Positions 1 through 9,557 of a DNA stretch of 64,000 nucleotides are shown here, piece by piece. A model generated the notes under the pieces. That model saw only the letters and a list, made by a program, of their open reading frames with translations. It made no database searches and was not told the origin of the DNA. Where the stretch lies: positions 186,001 through 250,000 of the forward strand of contig NZ_RXNW01000003.1 of NCBI RefSeq assembly GCF_004283175.1. Reading direction: 5' to 3'. How positions within the stretch are numbered: the first letter of the stretch is position 1; each line of letters begins with the position of its first letter. Source of the stretch: Legionella longbeachae (GTDB lineage Bacteria > Pseudomonadota > Gammaproteobacteria > Legionellales > Legionellaceae). A program made the translations under genes and the position numbers.

Positions 1-893
1 TACCATAATTTATTTTTTTTCACATGAATGGTTTTTATCATCTGAGGGGTGAAAAATTGAGGTATGGGCAACTTCGCAATTTGGTGTAAAGATGCGCTAA
101 CCATAGCTACAGCAGCATATTTTGCTTCAATACTGTGGCCTGCTATGTGTGGCGTACAAAGTACCGCTTTCTCAATAATACGGTTATCAATAGTTGGCTC
201 ATTTAGATATACATCAGTACAATAAATCAAGGCCTTTGGATCATTAAGCAGGGCATTTTCATCGACAATTCCACCTCGTGCGGCGTTAATAATAATAGCC
301 CCAGGCTTTAATTTATTTAGGAAGTTTTGATTGATTAACTGACGACTGGGGAAGGGTTGATTGTCATGTAGTTCTGCATGAATACAGATGAGATCAGTTT
401 GATACAAATCCTCAAGAGAACAACTTTGAAAAATATTTGTTTCTCGCATGGCTTTCAAGGGATCATAGTGCAATACTTGAAAACCTGCCGCTTGCAATCG
501 TGTAGAGACTTGGGTTCCGACCTTACCCAAACCAATTACACCCGCATTATAGCCTTGAATAAAATGGTGTTGCTCCAGAAAGGCAAGACAGGCAACAACA
601 TAATCAGCAACAGCGCGAGCATTTGACCCTTTCGCATCTATGATTTGAATCTGTTTTGAGTTTAACCAGGCGTGATCGAGATGATCAGTGCCTGAACTTG
701 CGGTAGCAACATACCTTATCGAATGATTTTCTAATAACGCTCGATTTACTTTAAGTGTAGAACGACAAAGAAGTACATCCTGTCCAACGAGTAAGTGAGC
801 AAGTTCATTAGCATGGTTATAACGTATTAGGTTAAAAGGCTTAGGAAACGCTTGTTCTAGTCCGGGAAGGGTCGCATCGGCTAAAATGTTCAT
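1..893 (-). CDS. pdxB: erythronate-4-phosphate dehydrogenase, 5' part only
   Basis: NAD-dependent D-2-hydroxyacid dehydrogenase of pyridoxal 5'-phosphate synthesis, oxidising 4-phosphoerythronate in the cytoplasm. About 297 N-terminal residues are visible; the gene continues past the left edge (last complete codon at 3-5). Visible motifs are a nucleotide-binding GLGKVG, an [11 protein letters not shown] stretch with the substrate-binding Arg, LNEP with the catalytic Glu region, and TPHIAGHS. The last is typical of PdxB rather than of other members of the superfamily. The ATG at 893-891 overlaps the TGA of the upstream M50 protease as ATGA, so the two are probably co-transcribed and translationally coupled. 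The fold is certain; the PdxB assignment is strong. Confidence 0.85.
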   Translation of the reverse strand, partial: MNILADATLPGLEQAFPKPFNLIRYNHANELAHLLVGQDVLLCRSTLKVNRALLENHSIRYVATASSGTDHLDHAWLNSKQIQIIDAKGSNARAVADYVVACLAFLEQHHFIQGYNAGVIGLGKVGTQVSTRLQAAGFQVLHYDPLKAMRETNIFQSCSLEDLYQTDLICIHAELHDNQPFPSRQLINQNFLNKLKPGAIIINAARGGIVDENALLNDPKALIYCTDVYLNEPTIDNRIIEKAVLCTPHIAGHSIEAKYAAVAMVSASLHQIAKLPIPQFFTPQMIKTIHVKKNKLW

Positions 894-1549
894 ATATTAA
901 AAACAGCACTTAATGCAACTAAACCCAAATTGATCAATGGTGTCAATATGATACTCAGGGCCCCAGTAAATACTAAAAGTATTAGAATAAAAAATCCGTA
1001 AGGTTCAATTTTTTCATAGGCGATGGCTTGTTTAGGAGGCAAAAGACTACTTACTACTCTGCTGCCATCTAAGGGAGGAATAGGAAGCAAATTTAAAGTC
1101 GCTAAAATCAGGTTGATCAATATCCCAGCTTGAGCTGTAGCATAAAGAAAAAGTACAGGCATCGAGGAGCCTGGATTAAGCATTAGTGAAATTTTATAAC
1201 ATCCAGCCCATAAAAAAGCCATAAGTATGTTTGCAAAAGGCCCTGCCAGAGTAACAAAAATCATGTCCCGGCGAGGGTGGCGAAATTGCCTCCAGTTAAT
1301 GGGAACTGGTTTGGCATATCCAATTACAAAATTAAATTGAGTCAAAATACCGACTAACAAAGGAATGAGCAATGTACCTATAGGGTCAATATGGCGTATA
1401 GGATTTAAGCTTAAACGACCAAACATTTTTGCAGTGGTATCCCCACATCGAAAGGCTACGTAAGCATGAGCTGCTTCATGTAAGGTAATTGCAAGCAAAA
1501 TAGGAATAGCCCAAATACATATTTTTTGAATTAAAGTAAATTCCAACAT
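890..1549 (-). CDS. M50 family site-2-protease-like membrane metalloprotease
   Basis: A 219-residue integral membrane protein of the YwhC/Rv-type M50B zinc protease group. The zinc-binding HEAAH lies at residues 24-28 in the first membrane segment, and the third ligand Asp sits in PPLDGS around residue 161. Five or six hydrophobic segments cover most of the chain. The length fits the short M50 subgroup that lacks a PDZ domain. Family members cut substrates within the membrane; the substrate here cannot be predicted. The stop codon overlaps the pdxB start (ATGA), so the two are likely one transcript, although no functional link to vitamin B6 synthesis is known to me. Confidence 0.85.
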   Translation of the reverse strand: MLEFTLIQKICIWAIPILLAITLHEAAHAYVAFRCGDTTAKMFGRLSLNPIRHIDPIGTLLIPLLVGILTQFNFVIGYAKPVPINWRQFRHPRRDMIFVTLAGPFANILMAFLWAGCYKISLMLNPGSSMPVLFLYATAQAGILINLILATLNLLPIPPLDGSRVVSSLLPPKQAIAYEKIEPYGFFILILLVFTGALSIILTPLINLGLVALSAVFNI

Positions 1550-1832
1550 TAAAAATGACTCATAATCAAAGTACTCTGATTCTAACGAATAGTGACTTCA
1601 AATAACAAGTAAAAAATAGGTCAAAATATGCTCATCATTGATATTGTTTTTTAAAATCTTAGATTGAGGAGGGGGCGGCGGCTAATCAGGACGACATATC
1701 CACAATACGTCCCCATGATTCCAGAGGGGTAGAATGAAACATCCGCAAGACAAAGAAAAATCAGAAATTTATTTAATTTTTACAATAAAATAAAGTGCCT
1801 CAAGCCAATAAGTTCAAATAAAATTCAATAAG
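1550..1832. other. intergenic region, no gene seen
   Basis: This stretch separates the leftward M50/pdxB pair from the rightward gene at 1894. Both strands carry frequent stops and I see no convincing gene. A short G-rich patch lies near 1668-1680. Promoters for both directions should lie here; the only one I can propose is at 1833-1861. Confidence 0.5.
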
Positions 1833-1861
1833 TTGATTGATTGATCTTGCGGTGATAGAAT
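1833..1861 (+). promoter_or_regulatory. candidate sigma-70 promoter
   Basis: TTGATT at 1833-1838 and TAGAAT at 1856-1861 are separated by 17 bases, the optimal spacing. A start point near 1868 would leave a leader of about 25 bases before the ATG at 1894. This would exclude the in-frame TTG at 1837 as the translation start. It rests on consensus matching by eye only. Confidence 0.4.
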
Positions 1862-1893
1862 GCGAGCCAAATTTAACTAGTCTAGGAGAGAAA

Positions 1894-2382
1894 ATGCCAT
1901 TGTTAAATCAATTATCATCTGAAATGAAAGATGCTTTGGGTAAAGTGGGGGCTCTGTCAACCCAATATGAAATACTGGCTGAAAAAAGCAAAAGTGAATC
2001 TCTACGAGATAATCCAGATGCAATTAAGTATGTTGATTCTGTTGTAAAAAGATATAAGTCAGTTAAAGCAACCTCTCCTAATACTTCAGAGTTACAAAGT
2101 AAAAAAGACTCTTATCTTTCCCTGCTGAAGCAGCATGTGGGAGAAATCGCTGCTGTATCATTTTCCAAACCAGCAGATATGGCATCTCGATTAAAAGAAG
2201 TCGATTATTCTAATGATTCAATCGATGAAATTACTAAAGGGATGGAACAACCTGGAGTAAATGATGATGATCTAGCTACTCTTATTACATCAGTAGTTAC
2301 TAGTGAGACTTCTTTACTGTCTTCTAATAGCCATCATCATGGGCATCCATATGCACATAGTCACTTCCATGGTCATCGGTAA
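1894..2382 (+). CDS. small protein with histidine-rich C-terminus, function unknown
   Basis: I do not recognise this 162-residue protein. It is mostly charged and probably helical, with no signal peptide or membrane segment. It ends in a histidine-rich tail (HHHGHPYAHSHFHGHR) with eight His in the last sixteen residues, a possible metal-binding tail. The start at 1894 is preferred over the in-frame TTG at 1837 because AGGAG at 1884-1888 is well placed and a candidate promoter covers 1833-1861. The next gene starts 22 bases downstream with its own ribosome site, so the two probably form an operon. Secretion is possible in a Legionella background but unproven. Confidence 0.7.
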   Translation: MPLLNQLSSEMKDALGKVGALSTQYEILAEKSKSESLRDNPDAIKYVDSVVKRYKSVKATSPNTSELQSKKDSYLSLLKQHVGEIAAVSFSKPADMASRLKEVDYSNDSIDEITKGMEQPGVNDDDLATLITSVVTSETSLLSSNSHHHGHPYAHSHFHGHR

Positions 2383-2404
2383 TTAATTTATCAGGAGAGC
2401 CATC

Positions 2405-5257
2405 ATGTTAGTGATGAGTGACTGCGCTATTGATCCAGGTGATATTTTGTTTGTAGTTTCTAATAGCAAAAAGCCCTTGGCCCTATTCAAGCAGGCAGCA
2501 CAATCATTAACAACATCTCGGAGCAAACATGGACATAGAGAAGTCATCTCTGTCTTTGTTTGCACTGGAAAGAATAAATATGGGGTAATTTGTAATAACT
2601 TTGAGCGAAAACTCTCCTTGCCCGCTGACTCATTTATTAAAATCCTGCAAGAAAAAACGGTGGAAGAATTATCTGTACTGCTTTTAAATTACTGTAGTAA
2701 AGAACTGTCTCTTAATCGACTAAAAGAAGCTCTGGCAACTGGTCCTCGCTGGATGAAGCGATCGGCTAAAAGCATGAAGGGGATAGAGGATAAAGATGAG
2801 CTTATCGAACGACTTCTTACCGCATCCAAAGAGAATAAAAAGCGCTTAATCCAACTCCTTGTCACTTTATGGCGTGCTACAGGTCAAGCTGACATTCTAC
2901 CTGTAGTTAATTCAAGTTTATTACTTTTTAAGCATACTGACAGTAAAATCAGACAACAATTTCTTGATGCTTATTTAGAGCAAGTAAAGCTGACCGAAAA
3001 ACTTCATGCGCAAGGGAAAGTGCGTACAAGTCTTTGGGTTCTCATTAAATCATTTTTTAAGTGGTCAGGACAAGATAAGAAAGACAGGGAAAAAAATCCC
3101 CCTTCAGAAGCTACTTATTGTTCTCGTAATCTAATACAAGTTCTGAATCAAGTAGATCCTAATTTGGTCGATCGTGGTAGACATGTATTACCCAAAGCTT
3201 TAGAGGCAGGCCTTAGGGAGGCTACAAAAAGAAAAATGCAGGGAGAAGGTCCGGTTAATCAACAACAATGCGATGATTTTGAAGATCTGATTGCAGCACA
3301 AGAACAATTACTCCCACCATTTACCTTGCAGATTTTACCTTCCTCAGGCCGAAAGCTAATGGGTACTTTGCTAGAGGTGGTTGATAATGAAATTATACGA
3401 ATTGAATCTAAGTGGTGGGCTAATGAAGCTGACAGGAATAAAGCATCTGATTTGAAAAAGCTTCTGTTGCCTTTCCGAGAGCCTAAATTTCAAACATATC
3501 CCGTGAATTTGCAGGTTGATACTGGTTTAGAGCTTATTGCAACGTTACTTCCTACACTGCAAAGAAAAACTGGATTTTTAGGAGCGTGGTTTCCTGCAAC
3601 TTCATATTCTAATGTACGCGCATTTGCACGAACTCAAGGTATTTTTGATGGTGATATTCGTGACATGGCAGAGAAACTAAAATACAAACCTTCCTTAGGC
3701 ATTACAGAGAACCATAATACTCAAGAAAAAGTGATTGAGCATCCTGATTCCTCTGAAAAAAGCCATATATATATTTTTGCGGATTGGTCATTCGCTAGTT
3801 GGTCAACAAATAAACGCGAGCTTTTACTTGAACATATGATCGACTTACTTGCCGCGGGGCATTCTTTATATACCTGGGAGAATGGACAGCTGGTTAAAAT
3901 GAATAATGGATCTTTGCAAAAAGCGATTAATGGCGAGGATTTTGACGATTTGTTAACTTCCAAGCTTATGCCAGCAACTAGAACTATGTTGGCTCAACAG
4001 GCAAAAAAGCAAAAATTAGATACATCAAAATTACAGTTTCTTGACTATAAAGCATGTCAAAATCTCGTAGAGGATCACGAACCGCTTGAAGTCAAACTTG
4101 ATCATGTTGCTCCCTTATTTGCAACAAAACTTGATGATTATCATTTGGGTCAAGCCAAGCAAGATATTATTGATATTGAGATTGCAAATATCGAGAATAA
4201 CCAAGTAGAGCTCACCGGACTGCAACAACTCAAAGTGCGTATCGCGGAACAGATGAATGCGAAACAAAAAACATTTCAAAGCGGTATCGATACTAAGGCC
4301 TCTGTTTCCCAATCCCAATACAGAAAACCTATATTTAAATCTGTTGATTTAATCACTTTGAACCCATCAAGTAAGTATTACCGTAATGAAGTATATTCTG
4401 ATTTAACTATTAATCAGACACCATCTTCTCCATTCCAATATTTCGAATTATTAGGAATGAACGCCACTGAAAATCTAGTTCATTGTAAGTATAAGTTCCA
4501 TGCTCAGGGAATAACAAAAGATTTAATAAAAATTAGAAAACAAGAATCAAAATTGACATTATTTGAAGGAGGAAAGAGTATATGTCTTACCAGTGACTGG
4601 CAAGCGCTACCGTCCTTGGATCCGAATGAAAAATTGTTGGATATTGCCATTAAAGGATTAAAAAAAGATGATTTTGAAATAAAATACTCTAAAGAAAATC
4701 ACCTCTATTATATTCGATTAGTTAAACCCAAGGCCGCTCCTATAGATGCCACAGTTCATTTATTGCTGCGTATGTCCAAAAATTATAGGGCAAATCCTAT
4801 ATTTAATACTTTTACAAAAAAACCAGAGCATCTAGAAATCCATCGTCTATTGATGAAATACCTAAAATTTGGCAAAGATCATGGAAAATTACGTGATTCT
4901 ATCGGAGTCAGCATCCACACTGGTCATGATTATCTTAATGAAGCGCGAAAATTAGGTATTGCAAGCTGTCGCTTAAGGGCTATTGCATTTAAAGAAGAAA
5001 TGAAACATTTATACCCCAAAGTCCCTGTTTCTGTTGTCGTTAATTCAGATCATTGTTTTATTGAAATGAAGCTGGATGGATTATGGCAAAGATATTGCCT
5101 TGGTGGATATAGAGATACTCCAGGTTTGATGGAATCGATGAAAAAGGATATTTTAACTTCTCTAAGCCCTGACTCTAGGAAGCCTCGGTTTTTTAATGAA
5201 AAAAGATTAGCACCACAAGTTAAGGCACCCGTTGAGCAAGTCGCGATGTTTCCTTAA
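2405..5257 (+). CDS. large orphan protein with transglutaminase-like C-terminal region
   Basis: A 950-residue protein with no signal peptide and no clear membrane segment. Most of it is unrecognised and helical, with basic patches near residues 120-160 and 205-235. Around residues 840-905 there is an array like a transglutaminase/papain-type core: a Cys in GIASCRLRAIAF at about 855, then a His in NSDHCFIEM at about 883 just before DGLW. The third catalytic residue is unclear; an Asp near 891 or 903 is possible. GGAG stands 7 bases before the ATG. It lies directly after the His-tailed gene. Size, cytoplasmic character and the enzyme-like tail make it a candidate Dot/Icm effector, which is inference only. 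Confidence 0.7.
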   Translation: MLVMSDCAIDPGDILFVVSNSKKPLALFKQAAQSLTTSRSKHGHREVISVFVCTGKNKYGVICNNFERKLSLPADSFIKILQEKTVEELSVLLLNYCSKELSLNRLKEALATGPRWMKRSAKSMKGIEDKDELIERLLTASKENKKRLIQLLVTLWRATGQADILPVVNSSLLLFKHTDSKIRQQFLDAYLEQVKLTEKLHAQGKVRTSLWVLIKSFFKWSGQDKKDREKNPPSEATYCSRNLIQVLNQVDPNLVDRGRHVLPKALEAGLREATKRKMQGEGPVNQQQCDDFEDLIAAQEQLLPPFTLQILPSSGRKLMGTLLEVVDNEIIRIESKWWANEADRNKASDLKKLLLPFREPKFQTYPVNLQVDTGLELIATLLPTLQRKTGFLGAWFPATSYSNVRAFARTQGIFDGDIRDMAEKLKYKPSLGITENHNTQEKVIEHPDSSEKSHIYIFADWSFASWSTNKRELLLEHMIDLLAAGHSLYTWENGQLVKMNNGSLQKAINGEDFDDLLTSKLMPATRTMLAQQAKKQKLDTSKLQFLDYKACQNLVEDHEPLEVKLDHVAPLFATKLDDYHLGQAKQDIIDIEIANIENNQVELTGLQQLKVRIAEQMNAKQKTFQSGIDTKASVSQSQYRKPIFKSVDLITLNPSSKYYRNEVYSDLTINQTPSSPFQYFELLGMNATENLVHCKYKFHAQGITKDLIKIRKQESKLTLFEGGKSICLTSDWQALPSLDPNEKLLDIAIKGLKKDDFEIKYSKENHLYYIRLVKPKAAPIDATVHLLLRMSKNYRANPIFNTFTKKPEHLEIHRLLMKYLKFGKDHGKLRDSIGVSIHTGHDYLNEARKLGIASCRLRAIAFKEEMKHLYPKVPVSVVVNSDHCFIEMKLDGLWQRYCLGGYRDTPGLMESMKKDILTSLSPDSRKPRFFNEKRLAPQVKAPVEQVAMFP

Positions 5258-5504
5258 AAAGGGATTTCCGCTTTTGCGATAATGACGAAACTCTTAAGTT
5301 AATCGCAGTGGGCTGGACGGGCAACCTGCCTCATCTCGAAGCCAGTTATTAGGCTTCAAGTCAATACCGACGCATTCTTTCAACCCAATATACCCAAGGT
5401 AAGCCCTGATTTTATAAAATTCATCACTCACGCTAACTAGGAGTCTTTGATTAAGGATTATTGAATGGTTACAATAGATTAAAAATAATGGGGGTGATAA
5501 GGAT
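5258..5504. other. intergenic region with a weak hairpin
   Basis: No gene is seen. GAAGCC at 5338-5343 and GGCTTC at 5352-5357 can form a 6-bp stem with an 8-base loop, but there is no T tract, so it is a poor terminator candidate for the upstream two-gene unit. The promoter of the permease gene should lie in the second half. Confidence 0.4.
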
Positions 5505-7373
5505 ATGTCATTACTCGATAAAATATTAGGAAAGCCTCTAACCTTAAAGGCAAAAAAAAAACAGCAGCTGTCTATTTTTACAGGTGTTCCTGCTTTAGGA
5601 CTTGATTCCCTATCTTCAACAGCTTATGGCCCTGAAGCAGCACTCACGGTTTTGTTACCAGCAGGAATAATAGGCCTACATTATTTTTTTACTATTTCCC
5701 TAATAGTTGTTCTCGTACTTATGTTTTTATATTTTTCTTATTTACAGACAGCCGCAGCTTATCCAGAAAAAGGGGGGGCTTATATTGTCGCCAGTGAAAA
5801 CTTGGGCAAGAAATATGGTTTAGGTGCAGCAATTTCATTAATACTAGATTATTTATTAAATGTTACGGTTGGGATATCGGCTGGAGTCGCTGCAATAGTC
5901 TCAGCAGTACCATCATTACATCCTTATACTCTTGTGTTATGCCTTGCTATTTTACTGATGCTCACCGTCATTAACTTGCGTGGACTGCGAGAAACAGGAA
6001 CGCTTTTTTTAATCCCTGTAGTTATATTTATAATTTGCATGATAATTACTATAGTCATTGGAGTCTTCGATGTTTGGAGTAACGGTGGCACTACACATAC
6101 AAATATGTCTTCGAGAATACTAACAAACCATACTGGAAAATTAACATTTTGGATGTGTTTAACCGCCTTAGCTTATGGATTAACTGCAATGACTGGAGTT
6201 GAGGCAGTAAGTAATGCAGTATCGTTATTTCGCAAACCGACAGTGAGAAATGCACAATGGACATTAACCATAATTGTGGGCACGCTTGCTCTATTTTTAA
6301 TTTTCATTGGCTATCTTTGTCCCGCTTATCAGATTATGGCGATGAATCAAAATCAACCTGGTTATCAAACCATACTGTCTCAATTAGTTGAAGCAACGAC
6401 TGGAAAAGGTGTATTTTATTATATTTCAATTATCAGCATTTTTATTGTTCTAGCCTATTCTGCACAAACAAGTTTTTCTGGATTCCCGAGAATATGCCGT
6501 TTACTCGCTGAAGATAATTTTTTACCTCATTTCTTTGCTGAGCGAGGAAGGCGCCTCGTTTTTTCAGTTGGAATTGTCATTTTGGCAATTTTTTCTGCTG
6601 TGATACTGATAGCTTTTAAAGGAATCACTAATAATCTGATTCCTTTATTTGCTGTTGGTTCTTTTAGCGCTTTCCTCTTCTCTCAGAGTGGTATGGTAGT
6701 ATATTGGTTGCGGCAGGGAAATAAAAAAATAAGTTATAAGCTAGTGATTAATGCCTTAGGTGCCTTGATAACTGCAATTGCCCTGCTGATTATCATTATT
6801 ACAAAATTTTTAGAAGGTGCCTGGATCATTATTGTTCTAGCACCGACACTAGCATTTTTAATGCATCGTATAAAACTTCATTATAAAAAAATTGCCCATG
6901 AAATTAAAAATCCAATTAAGATAAATCTCAATTCATTAAAACCTCCTATAGTTATTATCCCCATACAAGGTTTAGATTTAATCGCCGAAAAAGCAATTCA
7001 ATTTGGAATGTTACTCTCGGAGGATATTACGGCTGTTTTTATCGATGCAGGTTATGAGGATGTTCAGGAATTGAAAAAGCTTTGGCATGAAAAAATTGAA
7101 ATACCAGCTGAAAAAGCAGATAAAAAAACGCCTAAACTTGAAATTATTAAATCACCATATCGCCGTATCTATAAACCATTATTAAATTTTGTAAGTAAAG
7201 TAAGAAAAGAAAGGAAAAATGATCTTATAGCGATTATTATACCTGAATTAATAGAGCCTAAATGGTATGAGTATTTGTTACACAATATCCATGCAACAGG
7301 TTTACGTGCGTTACTTTTTTTAGAAAGAGAGCCTCGTATTATTGTAATTACAATACCTTGGTATTTACGCTAA
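5505..7373 (+). CDS. APC-superfamily permease, KimA/YdaO type (possible potassium importer)
   Basis: A 622-residue protein with about twelve hydrophobic segments in residues 20-440 and a soluble C-terminal domain of about 170 residues. The N-terminal GKPL...SSTAYGPEA region resembles KimA (formerly YdaO), a proton-coupled potassium importer of the APC/KUP group. Many such genes are annotated only as amino acid permeases, so the substrate is uncertain. The soluble tail (residues 450-622) resembles the cytoplasmic domain of KimA-like proteins. A run of ten A lies at 5552-5561, within codons 16-19. The PAP2 phosphatase gene follows 13 bases downstream, probably in one transcript. Confidence 0.8.
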   Translation: MSLLDKILGKPLTLKAKKKQQLSIFTGVPALGLDSLSSTAYGPEAALTVLLPAGIIGLHYFFTISLIVVLVLMFLYFSYLQTAAAYPEKGGAYIVASENLGKKYGLGAAISLILDYLLNVTVGISAGVAAIVSAVPSLHPYTLVLCLAILLMLTVINLRGLRETGTLFLIPVVIFIICMIITIVIGVFDVWSNGGTTHTNMSSRILTNHTGKLTFWMCLTALAYGLTAMTGVEAVSNAVSLFRKPTVRNAQWTLTIIVGTLALFLIFIGYLCPAYQIMAMNQNQPGYQTILSQLVEATTGKGVFYYISIISIFIVLAYSAQTSFSGFPRICRLLAEDNFLPHFFAERGRRLVFSVGIVILAIFSAVILIAFKGITNNLIPLFAVGSFSAFLFSQSGMVVYWLRQGNKKISYKLVINALGALITAIALLIIIITKFLEGAWIIIVLAPTLAFLMHRIKLHYKKIAHEIKNPIKINLNSLKPPIVIIPIQGLDLIAEKAIQFGMLLSEDITAVFIDAGYEDVQELKKLWHEKIEIPAEKADKKTPKLEIIKSPYRRIYKPLLNFVSKVRKERKNDLIAIIIPELIEPKWYEYLLHNIHATGLRALLFLEREPRIIVITIPWYLR

Positions 7374-7386
7374 TAAGGATTGATTG

Positions 7387-8058
7387 ATGACACAATTTGA
7401 GAAAACAGCTGATTTTATGAAAAAACCTTGGGTTATTTTTCTTTATGCAATTTTTGTTATTGTAGCCTATTATTTTGTTGATAGACCTTTGGCAATTTAT
7501 TTGCATCAATTAGATCTAGGGACTAAAGTCCCCTTATTAGAGGGATTAACTGCTTTAGGTAAGTCGGTTGCTTATATTGGCTTATTTTTTATCATAGGAT
7601 TATATTTTCGTTATATTAAAATTAATCCCTTATACGAAACAAGATCTTGGTTTTTGTTAGGTTGTGTTTTTATTGCAAATTTTGTTTGCGTGATTCTGAA
7701 GATCGCTTTAAGTCGTGCTCGACCAGATTTATTATTTTCAAGTTATGAATTTGGGTTTTATTGGTTTAAATTGAGCAGTAATTACTGGTCTTTTCCTTCA
7801 GGGCACACAACCACAGTTGTTAGTTTAGCTACAGGATTAGGTGTGCTTTTTCCGCGTTATTTTTATCTTTTACTTATTCTTGCATTTTTAGTGGCTCTAT
7901 CAAGAATTTTATTATGTTTTCATTATTTAAGCGATGTGATGAGTGCCTTTTATATTAGTTTATTAGTAGTTAGCTATTTTATTGAATATCTTAAAAAGAA
8001 AATTGGTTCAAAAAAATGGGTGGTATTGTTCGGAGTAAAATTGCAATCTGAGTCATAA
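7387..8058 (+). CDS. PAP2-family membrane phosphatase
   Basis: A 223-residue membrane protein with all three signatures of type 2 phosphatidic acid phosphatases: K105 and RP112-113 (KX6RP), PSGH at 137-140, and SR172-173...H179...D183. Five or six hydrophobic segments are visible. The family removes phosphate from lipid phosphates or undecaprenyl pyrophosphate on the outer face of the inner membrane; which lipid applies here is unknown. The ATG at 7387 is preferred over the in-frame TTG at 7384 because AAGG stands at a normal distance. It follows the permease closely. Confidence 0.88.
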   Translation: MTQFEKTADFMKKPWVIFLYAIFVIVAYYFVDRPLAIYLHQLDLGTKVPLLEGLTALGKSVAYIGLFFIIGLYFRYIKINPLYETRSWFLLGCVFIANFVCVILKIALSRARPDLLFSSYEFGFYWFKLSSNYWSFPSGHTTTVVSLATGLGVLFPRYFYLLLILAFLVALSRILLCFHYLSDVMSAFYISLLVVSYFIEYLKKKIGSKKWVVLFGVKLQSES

Positions 8059-8093
8059 CAGTATCAATCCATCACTAACGCAAGGGAGTGCTG

Positions 8094-9377
8094 ATGAGTA
8101 TAGAAACGGAATTAAAAACTCTGGTTAGCATTTATGCCAGTTATGATGAGAAAAATCAAAGTTATTTGGGTGATTTGAATAAAGAAACCCTGTTACGTTT
8201 AGATGCTGATTTTATTAGATGTATCAATAAGCTACTGTTAAAAGATGGTCCGGACAAGAAGAAGATTCGAAAAAATTATAAATCAATGGCAGTGCAGTTT
8301 CATCCGGATCATGGCTGTACATTTAGTCCTGAAATTGTATGGCTCGAAAAAAAATTGTCTGAAGGCCGTAATGATGGGGCATGTTTCAAAACATTAATGC
8401 TTTGTTATGAAAAACTAACTTCACCACAAGACTTTAAACCTATTCAGTTTGATGAAATTACGACTCGTGAAGATTTAAAAAAGTGGCTGGAAATGTTAAA
8501 AAATCGCTCTAGAACGTATACTGAGCGTAATTTTTATGCCAGCCTTTTAGGTTTGTTAGAAGAGTCAACAAGCTATTTCGATGAGGTTGGCAAGATAAAA
8601 CCAACCGGCTTACGCGCTCTTATCTCGTTTCTTCCTATGGTCTTTATTAGTTTTGGAACTTTTGTTTTTGCAGAAGAGTTATTTGCCGTTTATGCGCTTT
8701 ATTTTGCTTTATTAAAAAGTGGACAATACCTTGGGAGCAGTCAATCTAGGGAGTTACAAAAACTGGGTGAAACATTACAGAAAATTAGCGCAGTGACGGC
8801 AACGGCGACAACAACTTTATTGGTCCGTTTACTCGAAATGACTTTCTGGGCAACGCGTCAATTTTATGATGCCAGTTTACAGATTGGGTCTGCTCTTTTA
8901 ACCCCCCTAATTGCTGTTTCTTCAACGACGAAGCATCCCTATGAAGAACCTGACGATCTATCAATATGTAAGGAATTAGTTCTGGCAAGCCACAATCAAA
9001 GTACTATTGAAAACTTTAGGACTCCAGAACTAAAAATGATTGCAGCCCCTATTGAGTCATACCTTGGATTATTAGATCAGCAATTTTTTAAAAATTGGCG
9101 GGCAGGAGGAGTAAAATCCCGATCTTTAGAAGCATTTTTACTCCACATGCGAGTTATCGATAAAGAGGGTGATTTAGAAGTAGAGGAAAAAATAAAAAAA
9201 GCATTTGAAAGATTAGTCTTAGTGAAACAAGATTCACATGTTTACAATGGTAATACTGCAATAGCAATTGATCGAGCAGATCGAGTGATCAGTTTATTAA
9301 TGGGCAATATGGCAAATCAGATGACATTGCCGAATCGTGAGGAGCGGGATACAATTTGCAAATTTGGATCAAAATAG
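8094..9377 (+). CDS. membrane protein with a J-domain-like HPD motif, function unknown
   Basis: A 427-residue protein. Residues about 45-110 look like a divergent J domain: a basic helix (KKIRKNYKSMAVQF) leads into HPD at 70-72, followed by a helix ending in FKTLMLCYEKL. In DnaJ proteins HPD stimulates the ATPase of DnaK/Hsc70. Two adjacent hydrophobic helices follow at about residues 172-212, then a soluble helical C-terminal half with no recognised domain. Glycine/phenylalanine and zinc-finger regions of true DnaJ are absent. The ATG at 8094 is preferred over the upstream GTG at 8088 because AAGGGAG at 8082-8088 acts as ribosome site. An effector acting on host Hsc70 is conceivable but speculative. 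Confidence 0.7.
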   Translation: MSIETELKTLVSIYASYDEKNQSYLGDLNKETLLRLDADFIRCINKLLLKDGPDKKKIRKNYKSMAVQFHPDHGCTFSPEIVWLEKKLSEGRNDGACFKTLMLCYEKLTSPQDFKPIQFDEITTREDLKKWLEMLKNRSRTYTERNFYASLLGLLEESTSYFDEVGKIKPTGLRALISFLPMVFISFGTFVFAEELFAVYALYFALLKSGQYLGSSQSRELQKLGETLQKISAVTATATTTLLVRLLEMTFWATRQFYDASLQIGSALLTPLIAVSSTTKHPYEEPDDLSICKELVLASHNQSTIENFRTPELKMIAAPIESYLGLLDQQFFKNWRAGGVKSRSLEAFLLHMRVIDKEGDLEVEEKIKKAFERLVLVKQDSHVYNGNTAIAIDRADRVISLLMGNMANQMTLPNREERDTICKFGSK

Positions 9378-9557
9378 TTTGCTTATTTCATCATGTGCTA
9401 ATAAATGTCATTGCGTAATAAATTAAGCTATTTTGAACAGCATAGTAGAATTATAAACAGACAATACGGTAAATTTTGTTTAAATTGTTACTTCCCCTTG
9501 AATTAGATACCGTATCTCTGGCAAGATGCGTTTGTTTTGATTATCCAGTGAGGAATT

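Noticed and set aside
1837-2382. TTG start of the His-tailed protein
   Set aside because: A promoter-like sequence overlaps it, and AGGAG fits the ATG at 1894.
5338-5357. 6-bp stem as terminator of the 950-residue gene
   Set aside because: The stem is short and lacks a T tract.
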